Positions 37,033 through 49,246 of a DNA stretch of 64,000 nucleotides are shown here, piece by piece. Source of the stretch: Diphasiastrum complanatum (taxonomy: Eukaryota; Streptophyta; Lycopodiopsida; Lycopodiales; Lycopodiaceae); NCBI GenBank assembly GCA_029204225.1, contig CM055097.1, forward strand, positions 67,306,972-67,370,971, written 5' to 3'. The notes under the pieces were generated by a model, which was given only the letters and a program-made list of their open reading frames with translations, was not told where the DNA came from and searched no databases. The position numbers and the translations under genes were made by a program. Position 1 is the stretch's first letter. Every line of letters begins with the position of its first letter.

Positions 37033-37920
37033 ATGGCTTCAATCAACAGCATGCAGAGCAAGATCTGCACAATACTTGATTCTTCAAGATCTAACTTTCT
37101 AGCCTGGAAAGTTAAGACATCACTGATACTCAAGGGCGAAGGACTATTTCCCTGGGTGGATGGCACAGAAGAAATACCTACGACAACATGCAAGGAGCTA
37201 CATGAATGGAGGGAGAAAAATGACAAGGCAGTAGCCTTGCTATCATCTTCCATCGCAGATAGTCTCACACTTGACCTGGCTACACTCTCCAAAGCTAAGG
37301 AGATGTGGGATGCATTGCTGACCATATTTCAGACAAAATCAAGAAGTCAAATCATGATGCTAGAAGATCAGTTGACGAATTTGCAGTGGGATGGAAAAGA
37401 CCTCACTTCTTTCGTAAGAAAGATGAAGGATCTATTTTTGTCACTACATAACTCTAGAGCAGAGAACGATGTGTCAACTGAGAAGTAGCTCATGTACCTA
37501 TTGAGAGCCTTACCCAGATCATTCCAGACGACAAGAACCATGCTCACGAAAGATCCCGCCATGAACCTCAAAAAGGCGATTGTCAAGATTTGAGAGGAAG
37601 TCGAGGCCATAGAACATCTTGATCACAAAGATGGTTCTGATCAGGCCCTCTACGGCAACAAAGAAAAATCCAAGAAGCAATTCAAGCCTAAGAGAGAGCC
37701 AAATCAGAGGCAAGATTGTGATCAGGCAGAGAGAACCAGCAAAGGCGACTGGAAGAGCAAAGGGAGGTCGAAACAACAAGGTGCAGACAAGAAGTCTTGC
37801 ATGAGACGCAGAAGAGACGAGCATACAGTAGATACATGCTGGCTCAATCCCAAGATTGAGTGTATCCATTGCCATAAGAAGGGTCACGCAGCCATGGATT
37901 GCCGCCAGAACCCGAGAAAC
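37033..37920 (+). pseudogene. Element Z gag with zinc knuckle
   Basis: It starts MASINSMQSKICTILDSS and shows NFLAWKVKTSLILKGEGLF, then AKEMWDALLTIFQTKSRSQI, typical of copia gag. A TAG at 37486 and a later stop interrupt it. The basic tail carries CIHCHKKGHAAMDC (CX2CX4HX4C) at about 37858-37900. It ends at the insertion site of element W. Confidence 0.85.
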
Positions 37921-37923
37921 AAA

Positions 37924-38535
37924 TGTCAAAATATTGGAAAAATCTATCTAATGTTGTAAGTAGGGGTCCTAAAAATGCCAAAGATGAATTGAGCTCTTTT
38001 GGCTTAGTAAAGACCCATCTTAGAATAAAATATTCAAGGTAGGTAGAAGTAAAAACTCGAGCTACCATAGGAATTGCCATTTGTACTTTGCATGCCACAT
38101 TTAATGCATGAAAAGACTAGGTGGCACAATTAGACATATTGAGGTGGCTTGAATAAGTCTAGATAGCTGAGAGGTGGATTCATAACTCCAATTCAACTCA
38201 AAGTAGGAGAAGAGTCCATGGATCTGTATATATGCTATGTACTCTCGTTGAGAATATGATGAAATTTGTGTGTAATGCAAATTTGGAGACTAAGCTCTTT
38301 GTGCCCTCTCTCTCAACTCGAGTTTTGTACATTCATATTCTCTCTCTAGTCGAGTTGAGGCATTTATTGCACTTAGTTTCATGTTTTGCTAACAAATCTT
38401 GCTTGTAACACAATAATATTTCTTGTATGATCAACTTTCCTATTGTCAATCAAGCTAGTCTGATCTTTATGGTATTATTGGGCTTAGGAGATCAAAAGTA
38501 CATGTGTAGGGCATCCCACACGTGTGAATTCATCG
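37924..38535 (+). repeat. 5' LTR of element W
   Basis: 612 bp, followed directly by the PBS at 38536-38548 and preceded by acaaa. Its last base differs from the canonical A (catcg against catca in the 3' copy). Confidence 0.95.
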
Positions 38536-39290
38536 TGGTATCAGAGCCTACCTAAGATTTATAGGCAAATCTAATCAGAAAGTTTGCAAATTTGATCAGA
38601 TTTCAAGCTAGGACTTGTCTAGATTTTACTTTCTAGCTAGTTTGTAGTTTTTTGGTGATTTAGAGCTTCAAACCACTTTGAATGGTCCAGATCAGGTACT
38701 GTACGGAATTTTAGGTGCAGGCACGTGTGAAATCCGCCCATTTTCAGTTTGGTGGTTCTCTCTCACCTCATATCCAAATTTCATGCAAATTAGCCCACTA
38801 GAAAGCTAGAAATGTGAAAATTTGATGCAATTTGAATCATGACAGTTGGATAAGCCAATCAAAAGTTATAAGCTTTTGAAGAGTCGTAGGTAGGACGCCT
38901 AGACCTGTGACAAATCATGAGTACATGTCATTTATTGCTTGAATGATCACAAAAATCATCCAGAAATTGACCAATCTCATCTATATCTGATTTAGACAAA
39001 ATTTATAGGTTCTAGGCAAATTTTTTCATACAAATAGATTGTATTTGAGTCAATTTGACATTTTTGGAGTATTTCACATGTGTGAAATTCAGAGAACCAT
39101 AACTTTTGCCATACTTCATTTTTTTTTATGATTCAAATCTTGTTTTAGAGAGATTGTCAAGCTAGTGAGATCTATCTCACAGTTTTTTGCTTTGTCTTAC
39201 ATAGGATTTGGTTTTTTGCCCTTGATTGGTTCCTATAGTGAGAAGATAAGCAATTTTTTCATCCATCTTTTTTTATTTCCATCATTCTTT

Positions 39291-40897
39291 ATGACTTCAA
39301 TGAGTGTCTTTCTATTAGAAGCAAGTGAAAGATTGCCAACCTCCAATTACTCAATTTGGAAGGTTAGGATGGAATCTGTCTTAATACTACAAGATGTGAT
39401 GGATATTGTACTTGGTATTGAAGAAGAACCACAAATTCCTCAAGAAATTCCAAAGTACAAAAAGAGAGCTAGGATGGCTCTGCATTATATTAAGATGAAT
39501 GTCTCAAATGACATCTTAAGAGAAATTGGTGCTTGTACTAATGCCAAAGATGCTTGGGATACTCTCAAGTCCATCTATGAGGCAAAGAATACTTCTAGAC
39601 TTCTAACACTAAGAAACCAAATTTTTCAAAGTGTACAAAGAAGTGATGAATGTGCTTCAGCTTATGTAATGAGAGTTAAAGAACTTCGTAGAGAATTGTC
39701 ATGCATAGGAGACTCCATCAACCAAAATGAACTTGTTCAAGTCATACTTAATGGGTTAAAGGAGGAATATGACAACCTTGTTCAGAGTTATGCCATTAAG
39801 GAGGAGCTACCAAGTTTGGAAGCACTCCAAAGTGTGCTCATTTCTAAAGAATCAAGACAAGAGTATAAACTCTTGAAAATGGAGAGATTGTCTCTCAACA
39901 TTGATGGTAAAGCTCTCTTTACCAAAGACAAGCACAAGACAAGAACTAAGAATCAACACCAACCCTCTTCAAGCAAGAACAATCTTATTTCCAAGGAGAA
40001 AGGAGAAGAGGATGAGTCCTCTCAAGCTTTCACATCCAAGAAGAAGAAGAAAAACATCAAGTGTTTCTTTTGTGGCAAGAAGGGGCATTATGCCACCAAT
40101 TGCTTCAAGAAGAAGAGTCAATTCAAGCAAGCCAACATTTTTAATGAAGAGAAGGAAGATGCTCATGCAAGTGATGGAGAGGGATCTCTTATGGTCTCGA
40201 ATTTTTCTTCATCACCTTTCAAGAAGGATGGTTTGAAGTATATTGATAGTGGAGCTTCCTCGCATATGTGTAGCTCCAAGCATGCTTTTTCATCCACGTC
40301 ACCTTATGAAGGAGCCAAGAAGTTCATCTACACAGCAAATGATCATGAGTGTGCCATTGAAGGCATAAGGACTATTTCCCTAAAGCTTTCTTCATCAAAA
40401 GTTCTTTCTCTGTCTAAAGTACTTTTTGTTCCTAAGTTAACAAAAAATCTTATTAGTGTTGGGCAATTGTTTGATAGTGGACTAGATGTGAATTTCAATG
40501 TTGATACATGTACAATCGAGAAGCATGATGAGATTCTTGCATTTGGGTTTAGATATGGTAGAATCTACAAGCTTGATCCCAAAGAGTATGCTAACTCTTG
40601 TGATGGTGCTTTTGCTTCTCATATTTCTTTGGAGAAACTATGGCATAGAAGGTTGGGACATCCTGACTATAGTTCTATGGTGTCTATGGTCAAGAAAGCC
40701 AAAGCTATTGGCTTGCCTAATCTTATCTCCAAGAATTTCAAAACATGTGAGGCTTGTGCCATATCTAAGTCTCATAAGAGGCCTTTTTCAAAGTCATCTT
40801 TCAAGACTACACTGTCCATTGGATCTCATACACTCGGATGTGCACTTCTCATCTTCAAAGAGCAAGGGTGGTGCTACTTGCTTTGTAACTTTCATTG
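39291..40897 (+). pseudogene. Element W gag, zinc knuckle, protease and integrase start
   Basis: The likely start is the ATG at 39291 (MTSMSVFLLEASERLPTSN); the frame is open upstream but that part is not gag-like. Order: gag core (SIWKVRMESVLILQDV, AKDAWDTLKSIYEAKN), a Lys-rich linker, the knuckle CFFCGKKGHYATNC, protease YIDSGASSHMCS, and the GAG-pre-integrase LWHRRLGHPDYSSM with CEACAISKSHKRPF. A frameshift near 40810 moves integrase into another frame. The open frame of over 500 codons shows recent decay. Confidence 0.93.
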
Positions 40898-43234
40898 ATG
40901 ATTTCACTAGATTTACTTGGTTATATCTTCTAGCTTCAAAGTCTATGGTGTTTGACTATTTCCTAAAGTTCAAAGCTCTAGTTGAAAAACAATTTTCATA
41001 CAAAATCAAGATTCTTAGAATTGATGGAGGTGGTGAGTACACTTTCAATAAATTTCATGATTATTGTGAGCTTGAAGGCATTAAAAGGGAGTTTTCTTGT
41101 GCATATACACCATCTCAAAATGGGGTGGCTGAAAGAAAGAATAGAACATTGTGTGAATGTGCCAAAACCATTAGAATTGAGGCATCCTTGCCAAAAGACT
41201 TTTGGGGTGAGGCCATCAATTGTTCAGACTATCTTTGCGATCGACTCCCTCATGTTGCACTTGGAGGAAAGTCACCATATGAAGCACTTTATTTGAAGAA
41301 ACCTAAGGTTGATCACGTTAGAGTATTTGGATGCATATGCTTTGTTTATATTCCCTTGGAAACGAGAAAGAAGGATGATCCTTGTGCAAGAGAAAGCCTA
41401 TCGAATCTACATGCTCTCTACTTCTAAAGTAATTGATAGTAGAGATGTAGTTTTTCATAAAGAAGAAAAGTCCAATCTTGGAGGGGCTGAGATCAAGCAA
41501 CCTCAAAATCTATCACCTTTTGTTATTGAAGACAATCAACATATGGAGGAGTTGAGATTTGAAGATGGAAGTCCTCGGATTTTCACTCCTAGAAGATCCA
41601 TGAGGGAGAGATCCGAGCCTAAGAGGCTCACTTATGATGACAAAGGAAAACAAGTGGATCTTGATTCCGCTTATGCTTATTTTGTTTCTCACGAGGAGTC
41701 CAAAGATGTCCAAGAAGCCCTCAATACCAAGGAGTGGTATGAGGCCATGAAGATTGAATATGATGCCTTAATCACCAACCACACATGGGAGCTAGTAGAT
41801 CCACCACCTAACATGCATATCATTGGATGCAACTGGGTGTTCAAGATCAAGTACAATCATGATGGCTCCATCAACAAGTACAAGGCAAGATTATGTGCTA
41901 AAGGCTTTGCACAAATATATGGCCTTGACTATGAAGAAACCTTTTCTCCTGTAGCAAAGATGGTGACAATAAGAATCATAATCTCTCTTGTCTTATTTTT
42001 TAAGTGAAAATTGTATCAACTTGACGTCTCCAACGCTTTTTTGAATGGCTATCTTGAGGAGGAGATATATATGGAACAACCTCAAGAATTTATCAAGGAT
42101 AAATCTAAGGTGTGTTTGCTATTTAAAAGTCTTTATGGCTTGAAGCAAGCACCTAGATCATGGTATTCAAGACTCAACAACTTTCTACTTTCATTAGGAT
42201 TTGTGCTTAGTGACTATGATCCTTCTATGTACTTAAAGTTTGATGGTAGTAATATTGTCATTCTTCTAATCTATGTAGATGACATTATTCTTAGTGGAAG
42301 TTGTTTGATGCTATTTCAAAAAACCAAAGATGCATTAGGAAGAGAATTTAAAATGCAAGATCTAGGAGAGATCCATTACATTTTAGGCGTTGAGATTGAT
42401 TTTCATGAAGAGTATGCTTTTATTTGTCAATCTAGATATGTCTTTTCTATGTTGAGAAAATTCAATATGCAAAATTGTAAAGGCATAGATACTCCCATGG
42501 AGCAACATGTAAAAGATCCTATTAAAGGTGATGAAAGATCCTTCGAGGACATCACACTTTATATGAGTCTTATAGGCTCTTTAATTTGGCTTACTATCAC
42601 TAGACCCGATTTGAGCTATTGTGTGCACAAATTGAGTCAATTTATGCAAGATCCTAAGATCCAACATTGGAAGATGGCCAAGAGAGTTCTAAGATATGTA
42701 TCTTCTACTCAAGATTATGGTTTATTGTACAAGAATGAAGATCTAACCATTGTTGGCTATTCGGATTCCGATTTTGCAAGTGATAAGATGGATCGAAAGT
42801 CCATTAATGCATATACTATCTTTCTTGGAGGCAATCTTGTGTCTTGGCTTTCAAAGAAGCAAGATACCATATCCCTATCTTCTTGTGAGGCCGAGTAGAA
42901 AGCACTCACAACAACAACTAAAGAGGTGCTTTGGATCAAGAGGTTAATCATGGAGCTAAAGTGCATCAAAGAGGATGATCTTCCCTTGATCAAGTGTGAC
43001 AACATATCGGCCCAAGCTCTTGCAAACACCTATTTTTCATGCAAGAAACAAGCATATAGAAGTGGCACACCATTTTGTAAGGAAAAAGCTCATTGAAGGT
43101 GAAATAAACTTGGAACATGTCGACATATCTTCATGTATTGCTGATCTTCTCACAAATCCACTTTGCAAAAGTGCCTTCTCAAAGCATAGATCTAATCTTG
43201 GTCTTATCTCATCGATGCTTGATCCACATTAGAT
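40820..43234 (+). pseudogene. Element W integrase, RT and RNase H
   Basis: The integrase core reads LDLIHSDVHF, FIDDFTRFTW, RIDGGGEY and NGVAERKNRT. A frameshift near 41390 leads to VIDSRDVVFH and the RT start WELVDPP. A stop lies at about 42005. RT continues with LDVSNAFLNGYLEEEIYM and the LIYVDDIILSGS box near 42270. RNase H has YSDSDFASD, SSCEAE followed by a TAG at 42896, then KCDNISAQ. A frameshift near 43020 precedes HARNKHIEVAHHFVRKKL. All catalytic boxes are present, so few lesions separate it from an intact copy. Confidence 0.93.
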
Positions 43235-43250
43235 ACATTTTTAGGAGGAG

Positions 43251-43866
43251 TGTCAAAATATTGGAAAAATCTATCTAATGTTGTAAATAGGGGTCCTAAA
43301 AATGCCAAAGATGAATTGAGCTCTTTTGGCTTAGTAAAGACCCATCTTAGAATAAAATATTCAAGGTAGGTAGAAGTAAACACTCGAGCTACCATAGGAA
43401 TTGTCATTTATGCTTTGCATGCCACATTTAATGCATGAAAAGACTAGGTGGCACAATTAGACATATTGAGGTGGCTTGAATAAGTCTAGATAGTTTGAGA
43501 GGTGGATTCATAACTCCAATTTAACTCAAAGTAGGAGAAGAGTCCATGGATCTATATATATATATGATGTACTCTCATTGAGAATATGATGAAATTTGTG
43601 TGTAATGCAAATTTGGAGACTAAGCTCTTTGTGCCCTCTCTCTCTACTCGAGTTTTGTACATTCATATTCTCTCTCTAGCCGAGTTGAGGCATTTATTGC
43701 ACTTAGTTTTATGTTTTGTTAACAAATCTTGCTTGTAACACAATAATATTTCTTGTATGATCAGCTTTCCTATTGTCAATCAATGCTAGTCTGATCTTTA
43801 TGGTATTATTGGGCTTCGGAGATCAAAAATACATGTGTAGGGCGTCCCACACGTGTGAATTCATCA
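43251..43866 (+). repeat. 3' LTR of element W
   Basis: 616 bp, preceded by the purine tract ttaggaggag and followed by acaaa. A short (ta)n expansion near 43553 explains most of the length difference from the 5' copy. Confidence 0.95.
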
Positions 43867-43871
43867 ACAAA

Positions 43872-44410
43872 TAAGCATAGAACAGACAGGAGAACAACAA
43901 TAGTTCATCCTATGTCGAGGAGCCTGAGAGCTAAAAAATGGGCAAAGAAAGAATGAACAGAAATTGTTCGACCGCCTATATCTGTGAAGACATGTGTGCA
44001 GCATCAACATCTACCACACATGAGGTGATTCTAGACTCAGGAGCCACCTCACACTTCGTGACATCAAGACGAATAATGTCTGCTTTCAGAAGTGCGAATC
44101 CCTCAAGATTCATAGTTCTTGGAGATGGATCTAGAGATCAAGTGAACGGTATTGGTCCACTATGGCTCAACACCAATGCCTAGTGTCCCTCACACGACAC
44201 CACATGAGCTATGGTGGGGTAGAAAGCCCAATTTGTCTCACGTCAGAATCTTTGGCTGTGCAGCTTATGCACATATTCCTAATAAGCTTCGAAAGAAGCT
44301 TGATGAGAAAGCCGAGTAGGGATTTTTGGTAGGTTATAACAACAATTCGTCATACTACAAAGTCTACATGCCAGACACGAACACTATGAAAACAGTAAGA
44401 GATGTCAGAT
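43872..44410 (+). pseudogene. Element Z, right part: protease and integrase tail
   Basis: It continues element Z after W. The protease box VILDSGATSHFV is near 44030. The sequence then jumps to an integrase C-terminal part (HELWWGRKPNLSHVRIFGC, IPNKLRKKLDEKAE, a TAG, then GFLVGYNN). The core of integrase is deleted between about 44185 and 44190. The remnant ends at about 44410, where element V begins. Confidence 0.8.
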
Positions 44411-44520
44411 AGAGAGGAAGACTCAACATAGAAGGTGTTTTATACATTCCTACAATAACAAAGAATCTACTAAGTGTTGGCCAAATGGTAGACAATGGTT
44501 TCAATGTTGACTTTGCCTCA

Positions 44521-46442
44521 GACCCTCTATGCCTAAGATGAAGCGAAGACACCCTAGATCTACCATCTTGAACTCTAAGGATAGATCTATCTTGATTATT
44601 TCAATACCATCAACACTATTTCCACTAATGATGATGTCATCTACATAAATGAGTAAAAGTACAATACCAACATCATCAAACTTAATTTAAAGAGTGGAAT
44701 CATATTCACTTGAACAAAAGAAAGTGAAATAAGATAGCAATGTAGTCTTGAATTCCAAGATCTCGAGGCTTGCTTCAAGCCATAGATGCTTCTTTGAAGA
44801 TGGCATACTTTTTTCTCCATTCCATGCTTGGTGAACCCTTGTGGCTGCTCCATATAGATATCCTCTTCCAAAAGATCATTCAAGAAAGCATTAGAGACAT
44901 CCATTTGACATAGGATCCGTCCAACATGTGATGCAAGTGCAATGATTAGCCTTATTGTAACCATCTTGGCCACGGGTGCAAAAGTTTCCTCATAGTCTAT
45001 CCCTCCCTCTTGAGCATAATCTTTTGCAACTAATCTTGCTTTATGTTTGTTAACACTCCCATTGCATTCAACTTAAGCTTGAAGACCCACTTGCATCCTA
45101 TTACATTCCTTTGAGGTCTATCAACAAGCGACCAAGTTTCATTCTCAATCAAGGCATTATACTCATTCAACATAGCTTTATATCATTCTTTGGAGTTCAA
45201 TGCATCTTCAACATTAGATGGTTCTTCAAAACTAGATAAAGCATAAGAAGTGGATGAGATACCCTCAACTTGCTACCCTTTGCCTTGATATGTGAGCCTT
45301 GATGGCTCCACTTTTTTCCTTGAAGATCTCCTTGGTGTGATAGGTGGGTTTGGTGCTTGCTCCTCCATGAGCTCGTCCTCAAAACCAAGATCTTGCTCCT
45401 CGGCCATCTTCTTCTTGATTGTTGGAGCACTTGAGCCTTCTTCAAACATATGCATATGATGTTCATCAAATATAACATCCCTTGAAACAACAAATTTGTT
45501 CAAGGATGGGAGATAGACTTTGTAGCCCTTGCTTGAGCTAGCATATCCAAGCATGATCCCTCTTGTGGAAGATGGATCCTCCTTGGTTCTTGTTTCCAAT
45601 GGCACATGCACATAACATATATACCCAAAAACTTTCAAGTGATTAAGATTGGGTTTCTTTCCATACAACATCTCATAAGGAGTTTTGCCTTCAATCGCTT
45701 TGCAAGGCACCCTATTCATCAAGTAGTTGCACATACAAGAGACTCACCCTATTTGGGAAAACAAGCATCTAATCTTAAAGCCTTAGAACATTCACATAAT
45801 GTTCTATTCCTTCTTTCAGCAACTCCATTTTGTTGAGGAGTGTAAGGACAAGAAGTCTCTTTCTTGATCCCTTCCTCCTCACAAAAGGCCTTGAACTCAT
45901 TGGAGATGAATTCTCCACCATTGTCACTTCTAAGAATCTTGATGCTATGATTATGATGCCTTTCCACAAACAACTTGAACTTTACAAAAGTATCAAATAC
46001 TTGAGACTTGAAGGAAAGTAAGAACACCCAACAATATCTTGAGTAGTCATCAATGAAGGTTAAAAACATGGATGGACCTCCATTAGATTTGGTGCTAGCA
46101 ATGTGCACATCCGAGTGTATGAGTTCAAGAGGATGAGATGACTTTGTGATGGAGTTAGGAAACACCTTCTTATGTGCCTTGGATAAAGCACAAGCTTCAC
46201 AAACCTTGTCTTTCTTCCCAATAGACCTTGGTAGGCCTAAAACATACTCCTCCTTGATCATAGCCTCCATGGAACCCGAGTTGACATGTCCAAGTCTTTT
46301 GTGCCAAAGTGAAGGTAGATATCTTGCGCTTCTCAGCCAACGTGACAACATTAGTATCCACAAATGCATCCAACTTATAAATTTTGCCAAGTCTAGTGCC
46401 CTTAACCACTATCTTACCCTTTTTCTTGATGAAACATTCATT
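44521..46442 (-). pseudogene. Inverted integrase-RT segment of element V
   Basis: Reading the minus strand from 46442: GAG-pre-integrase tail (GTRLGKIYKLDAFVDTN, LWHKRLGHVNSGSM), integrase (FIDDYSRYCW, RSDNGGEF, NGVAERRNRT), and the C-terminal part (VPCKAIEGKTPYEML, SRDVIFDEHHMH). RT N-terminus follows (MDVSNAFLNDLLEEDIYM, SIYGLKQASRSW), then LIYVDDIIISGN at about 44650, ending at the FILGIE motif at 44521. Stops near 45738 and frameshifts near 44700-44750 are present. Codons at both ends fit the plus-strand halves, which is why an inversion is inferred rather than a second element. Confidence 0.88.
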
Positions 46443-47200
46443 TGATAAGTCAAGTAAACTATGCTCAAAGTCTTTTGAAGAAGTTTAAGATGGAAGTATG
46501 CAAAAGTGTTGACACACCAATGGAGCAAGATGTAAAAGTGCCAAATGAAGATGATGAAAGTTCCTTCATGGACATCACTTTGTTTAGGCAACTTATAGGC
46601 TCCTTAATGTGGATCTCTATAACTAGACCAGATCTTAGCTTTAGTGTATGTAGGTTGAGCCAATCCATGCAAAAGCCATTGAATATCCATTGGAAAAAGA
46701 CTAAGAGGATTCTAAGATACATCTCGGATACATTGGATTTTGGGATTCTATATAGAGGAGATGTGATTAACCTTCATGCATTTAGTGATTTAGATTTTGC
46801 AGGGGACAAGAGGGATAGGAAATCAACAAGTGTCTATTCAACTTTCATTCATAGGAGAAGGTTTGGTTTCATGGCTTTCAAAAAAGCAAGAAACTATATC
46901 TCTATTTTCAACCGAGGCCGAGTACAAAGCTTTGACAACCACTACAAAGGAGGTACTTTGGATCAAGAGATTATTGGTGGAGCTAAAGATCATGGATTCA
47001 GAGGAGGCACCAATCATCTACAATGACAATATATCAGCCCAACACCTTGCATCTAACCCAATATCCCATGCAAGATCTAAGCACATTGAGATATGCCATC
47101 ACTTTGTGAGATAAATGGTGCAAGCCAAGGAGATTGCTTTGGAGCATGTTCCAAGCAATGAATGTGTAGCTGGCTACTTACTAAACCACTTCAAAAGACA
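46443..47200 (+). pseudogene. Element V RT C-terminus and RNase H
   Basis: It reads ISQVNYAQSLLKKFKMEVCK, ITRPDLSFSVCRLSQSM, then RNase H FSDLDFAGDKRDRKSTS. A frameshift at about 46840 follows, then FSTEAEYKALTTTTKEVLWI, IYNDNISAQHLAS and HARSKHIEICHHFV, with a TAA at about 47113 and a degraded tail. RNase H acidic residues remain, although the first is in a DLD context. Confidence 0.88.
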
Positions 47201-47277
47201 CCTTTTATGAAGTTTAGATCATCACTTGGAGTGATTAGTAAAGCAATGATTAAACCAAGCTAGATAGTGAGGAGGAG

Positions 47278-47328
47278 TGTTAAAAATTCACAATTCTAGC
47301 TTGACTAGTTTTGGTCATATGACATGTA
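47278..47328 (+). repeat. Truncated 3' LTR start of element V
   Basis: tgttaaaaattcac to catatgac, nearly identical to the reverse complement of the right end of 35851-36531. After about 47325 the similarity stops, so the rest of the LTR has been replaced or lost. Confidence 0.75.
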
Positions 47329-47985
47329 TTCTGTATTTTATCTTGATTGCTTACTTGCATCAAACTACTACATTACAATGTATGTGTACTATGTTGATCT
47401 ATATATCAAGTATCATCCAGTAAGTATAGTCGCTCATGTAAATCTAAGATTAGAGTGATTAAGCATCTACAACTAATCAAGGAAATACAAGAGTGGCAAA
47501 TTAGCCACGACCTAAAATGTATCTGTTGACGTCATGTCATCAGATCATATATCTGTACTTCTGGGTACTTGCATGATCTCGCTAGTACTCTTTGGAGCGT
47601 GGAGGGCAAGAGAAGGTTTTGTTTCCGTCATTGGTTTCATTTTGGTCGTTTGCCTTCTCTCGTACTGGACCGCAAAAGATTCTCGTGCCAGACTACAAAA
47701 GATTCTCATTCGTGAATCTTTTGTGTTTGCGAACCGTTCATCTTCGTTGCATTTGACTTTCGAGTTCACGAACCGTTCGTCTTTGTTTCCTTTGACTTTC
47801 GTGTTCGCGAAACTTTTCGTGCTTCGTGTCTCCCAACTTTCGTGTTCGTGAACATCTTCGTCAGGTTGAGGGTTGAAAGATAGCAAGGCTTTGTAGTTAG
47901 AAACATTTTGTTTTTTCAGAAATGAAGCCAATGGAGGTTCATTATATCACTCATCCATAATCAAGTTCTCAAATGTTGAGGTACT
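47329..47985. other. Unassigned segment with ~45-bp duplication
   Basis: It contains imperfect repeats of cgaaccgttc(a/g)tcttcgttgc..tttgactttcg at 47735-47830, which create a charged minus-strand open frame (47545-47931). I see no homology for that frame and regard it as repeat-driven. It lies between the truncated V LTR and element T. Confidence 0.4.
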
Positions 47986-47999
47986 TGGTGCCAATACTT

Positions 48000-49220
48000 A
48001 GAAATTGTCAATTTTTGGTGAATACATGTCATTTTCTTGTGTCAAGTAGATCTTGAAGATGGACTACTGCAACCTACTTGGTCTATGGACCCTATCCAGA
48101 CCTCATAAGGTGTCTTGCCATTCAGGGCCTTGGTGATGGATCGATTCTATAAGTAGGCAGCTGTAGTAACAGCTTCTATCCAGAACCTCTTTGGAAGAGA
48201 GGCATGGGCCATCATGCCCTTGGCACTTTTGATGAGTGTCCGGTTCTTCCACTCAGCTACACCATTGGACTGAGGTGAGTAGCTGGTTGTGTATTGTTGA
48301 AGTATCTCGTTGGCCTTGCAGAACTCCTTGAATTATGTGGAGATGTACTCTCCCCCTCCATATGTGCGTAGAGTCTTGATCTTCCTCTGGGTCTGATTTT
48401 CTATAGACACCTTGAACTGCTTAAAGAACTTGAATCCTTCGGATTTGTTCTTCATATAGTAGGTTATAGTCCTTCGAGAGAAGTCGTCGATGAAGGTTAA
48501 AAAATAGAGAGCTTTCCCTGTGGAAGCAATCTACATCGGGCCACAAATGTTCGTTGTGTACAAGGTCAAGCAAGCCCTTGGATGTATGAACTGAGTTTGA
48601 ATTGAAGGGACTTCTAGCATGCTTGCTGATAATACAACTTTCACATGGAGAAGTTGGCTTGCTGACTGAAGACAGGTCTTGTACTAGATTCTGAACTGAC
48701 ATTTGTTGAATATTGTTGTAGTTAAGATGGCCAAGTCTGAAATGCCACAACATATCAGTTGATTCAGAAGTGGCTGTGTGAAGAGCTTGATTGTTAGAAG
48801 AATAGCAATGGCTGAGTTTGTAAAGATAGCCACTTCTTCTTCCGTAGGCTAGAACCTTCCGGGATTTGTCAAGGATTGTGCAGCCTTCTGTATCGAATTC
48901 GACCCTCTGACCTGAATCGGTGATTCTGCTAATTGAGAGCAGATTCTTGGTCAGATTTGGAATATGGAGAACGTTGGACAACAACTTGACTTCACCCCTT
49001 TTGAATTCAACCCTGACTGTTCCTTCACCTTCGATTGAATGTGATGATTTGTCTCCAAGTTGCACAACTCAAGAGTGGGTGAACGACTTGTAGTCTTTGA
49101 ACCAGTCATGATGGTGAGTCATATGTTGTGTTGTTCTGGAGTCTAGATATCAGGAATTGATATCTTGTTGTTCTCCAACTTTGGTCATGAAAGCTGCTTC
49201 ATCTTCTTGTTGTTGTTTTT
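48000..49220 (-). pseudogene. Element T protease relic and integrase
   Basis: The protease signature is mutated (LDSRTTQHMT where DSGAT/S is expected). The 48421-49065 frame has NVLHIPNLTKNLLSISRI, DMLWHFRLGHLNYNNI and CESCIISKHARSPF. Integrase continues in other frames with GGGEYIS and SPQSNGVAEWKNRTL near 48250-48340, down to about 48000. Stops and frameshifts are frequent. Confidence 0.85.
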
Positions 49221-49246
49221 GCTGATTTGAGTGACTGGTTGTAGCA

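Larger units (their letters stand above)
36532..37923 (+). mobile_element. Element Z, left part: LTR tail, duplicated PBS, gag
   Basis: A copia element whose 5' LTR ends near 36891; the left LTR border is not resolved. It has two PBS copies, then gag (37033 on). The gag is broken by TAG at 37486 and by a stop near 37590, but reads on to an HCHKKGHAAMDC zinc knuckle near 37870. At 37923 element W interrupts it, and Z resumes at 43872. Confidence 0.85.
37924..43866 (+). mobile_element. Element W: nearly complete copia retrotransposon (5.9 kb) inserted in element Z
   Basis: LTRs at 37924-38535 and 43251-43866 start tgtcaaaata and end gaattcatc(g/a). By eye they differ at about 20 positions plus small indels (roughly 96-97% identity). 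The target duplication acaaa is perfect (37919-37923 and 43867-43871). The PBS tggtatcagagcc is at 38536 and the polypurine tract ttaggaggag at 43241-43250. The coding region runs 39291-43234 in full copia order with a few frameshifts and stops. It entered element Z within the gag zinc-knuckle region, so W is younger than Z. Confidence 0.97.
44411..47328 (+). mobile_element. Element V: copia element with a 1.9-kb internal inversion
   Basis: Plus strand 44411-44520: GAG-pre-integrase start (GVLYIPTITKNLLSVGQ). 44521-46442 is inverted and holds the rest of GAG-pre-integrase, integrase and the first half of RT on the minus strand. Plus strand 46443-47115 continues with the second half of RT and RNase H. 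A purine tract gtgaggaggag ends at 47277 and an LTR starts at 47278 (tgttaaaaattcac). The LTR matches the element at 35851-36531 for about 45-50 bp and then is lost. The 5' end (gag, protease, 5' LTR) is missing. Confidence 0.9.

Noticed and set aside
44411-47328. Two independent head-to-head copia elements
   Set aside because: Both junctions complete each other's codons and domains, so one element with an inversion is simpler.
47545-47931. A 128-codon charged minus-strand protein
   Set aside because: The frame depends on an imperfect ~45-bp tandem duplication and has no recognisable homology.
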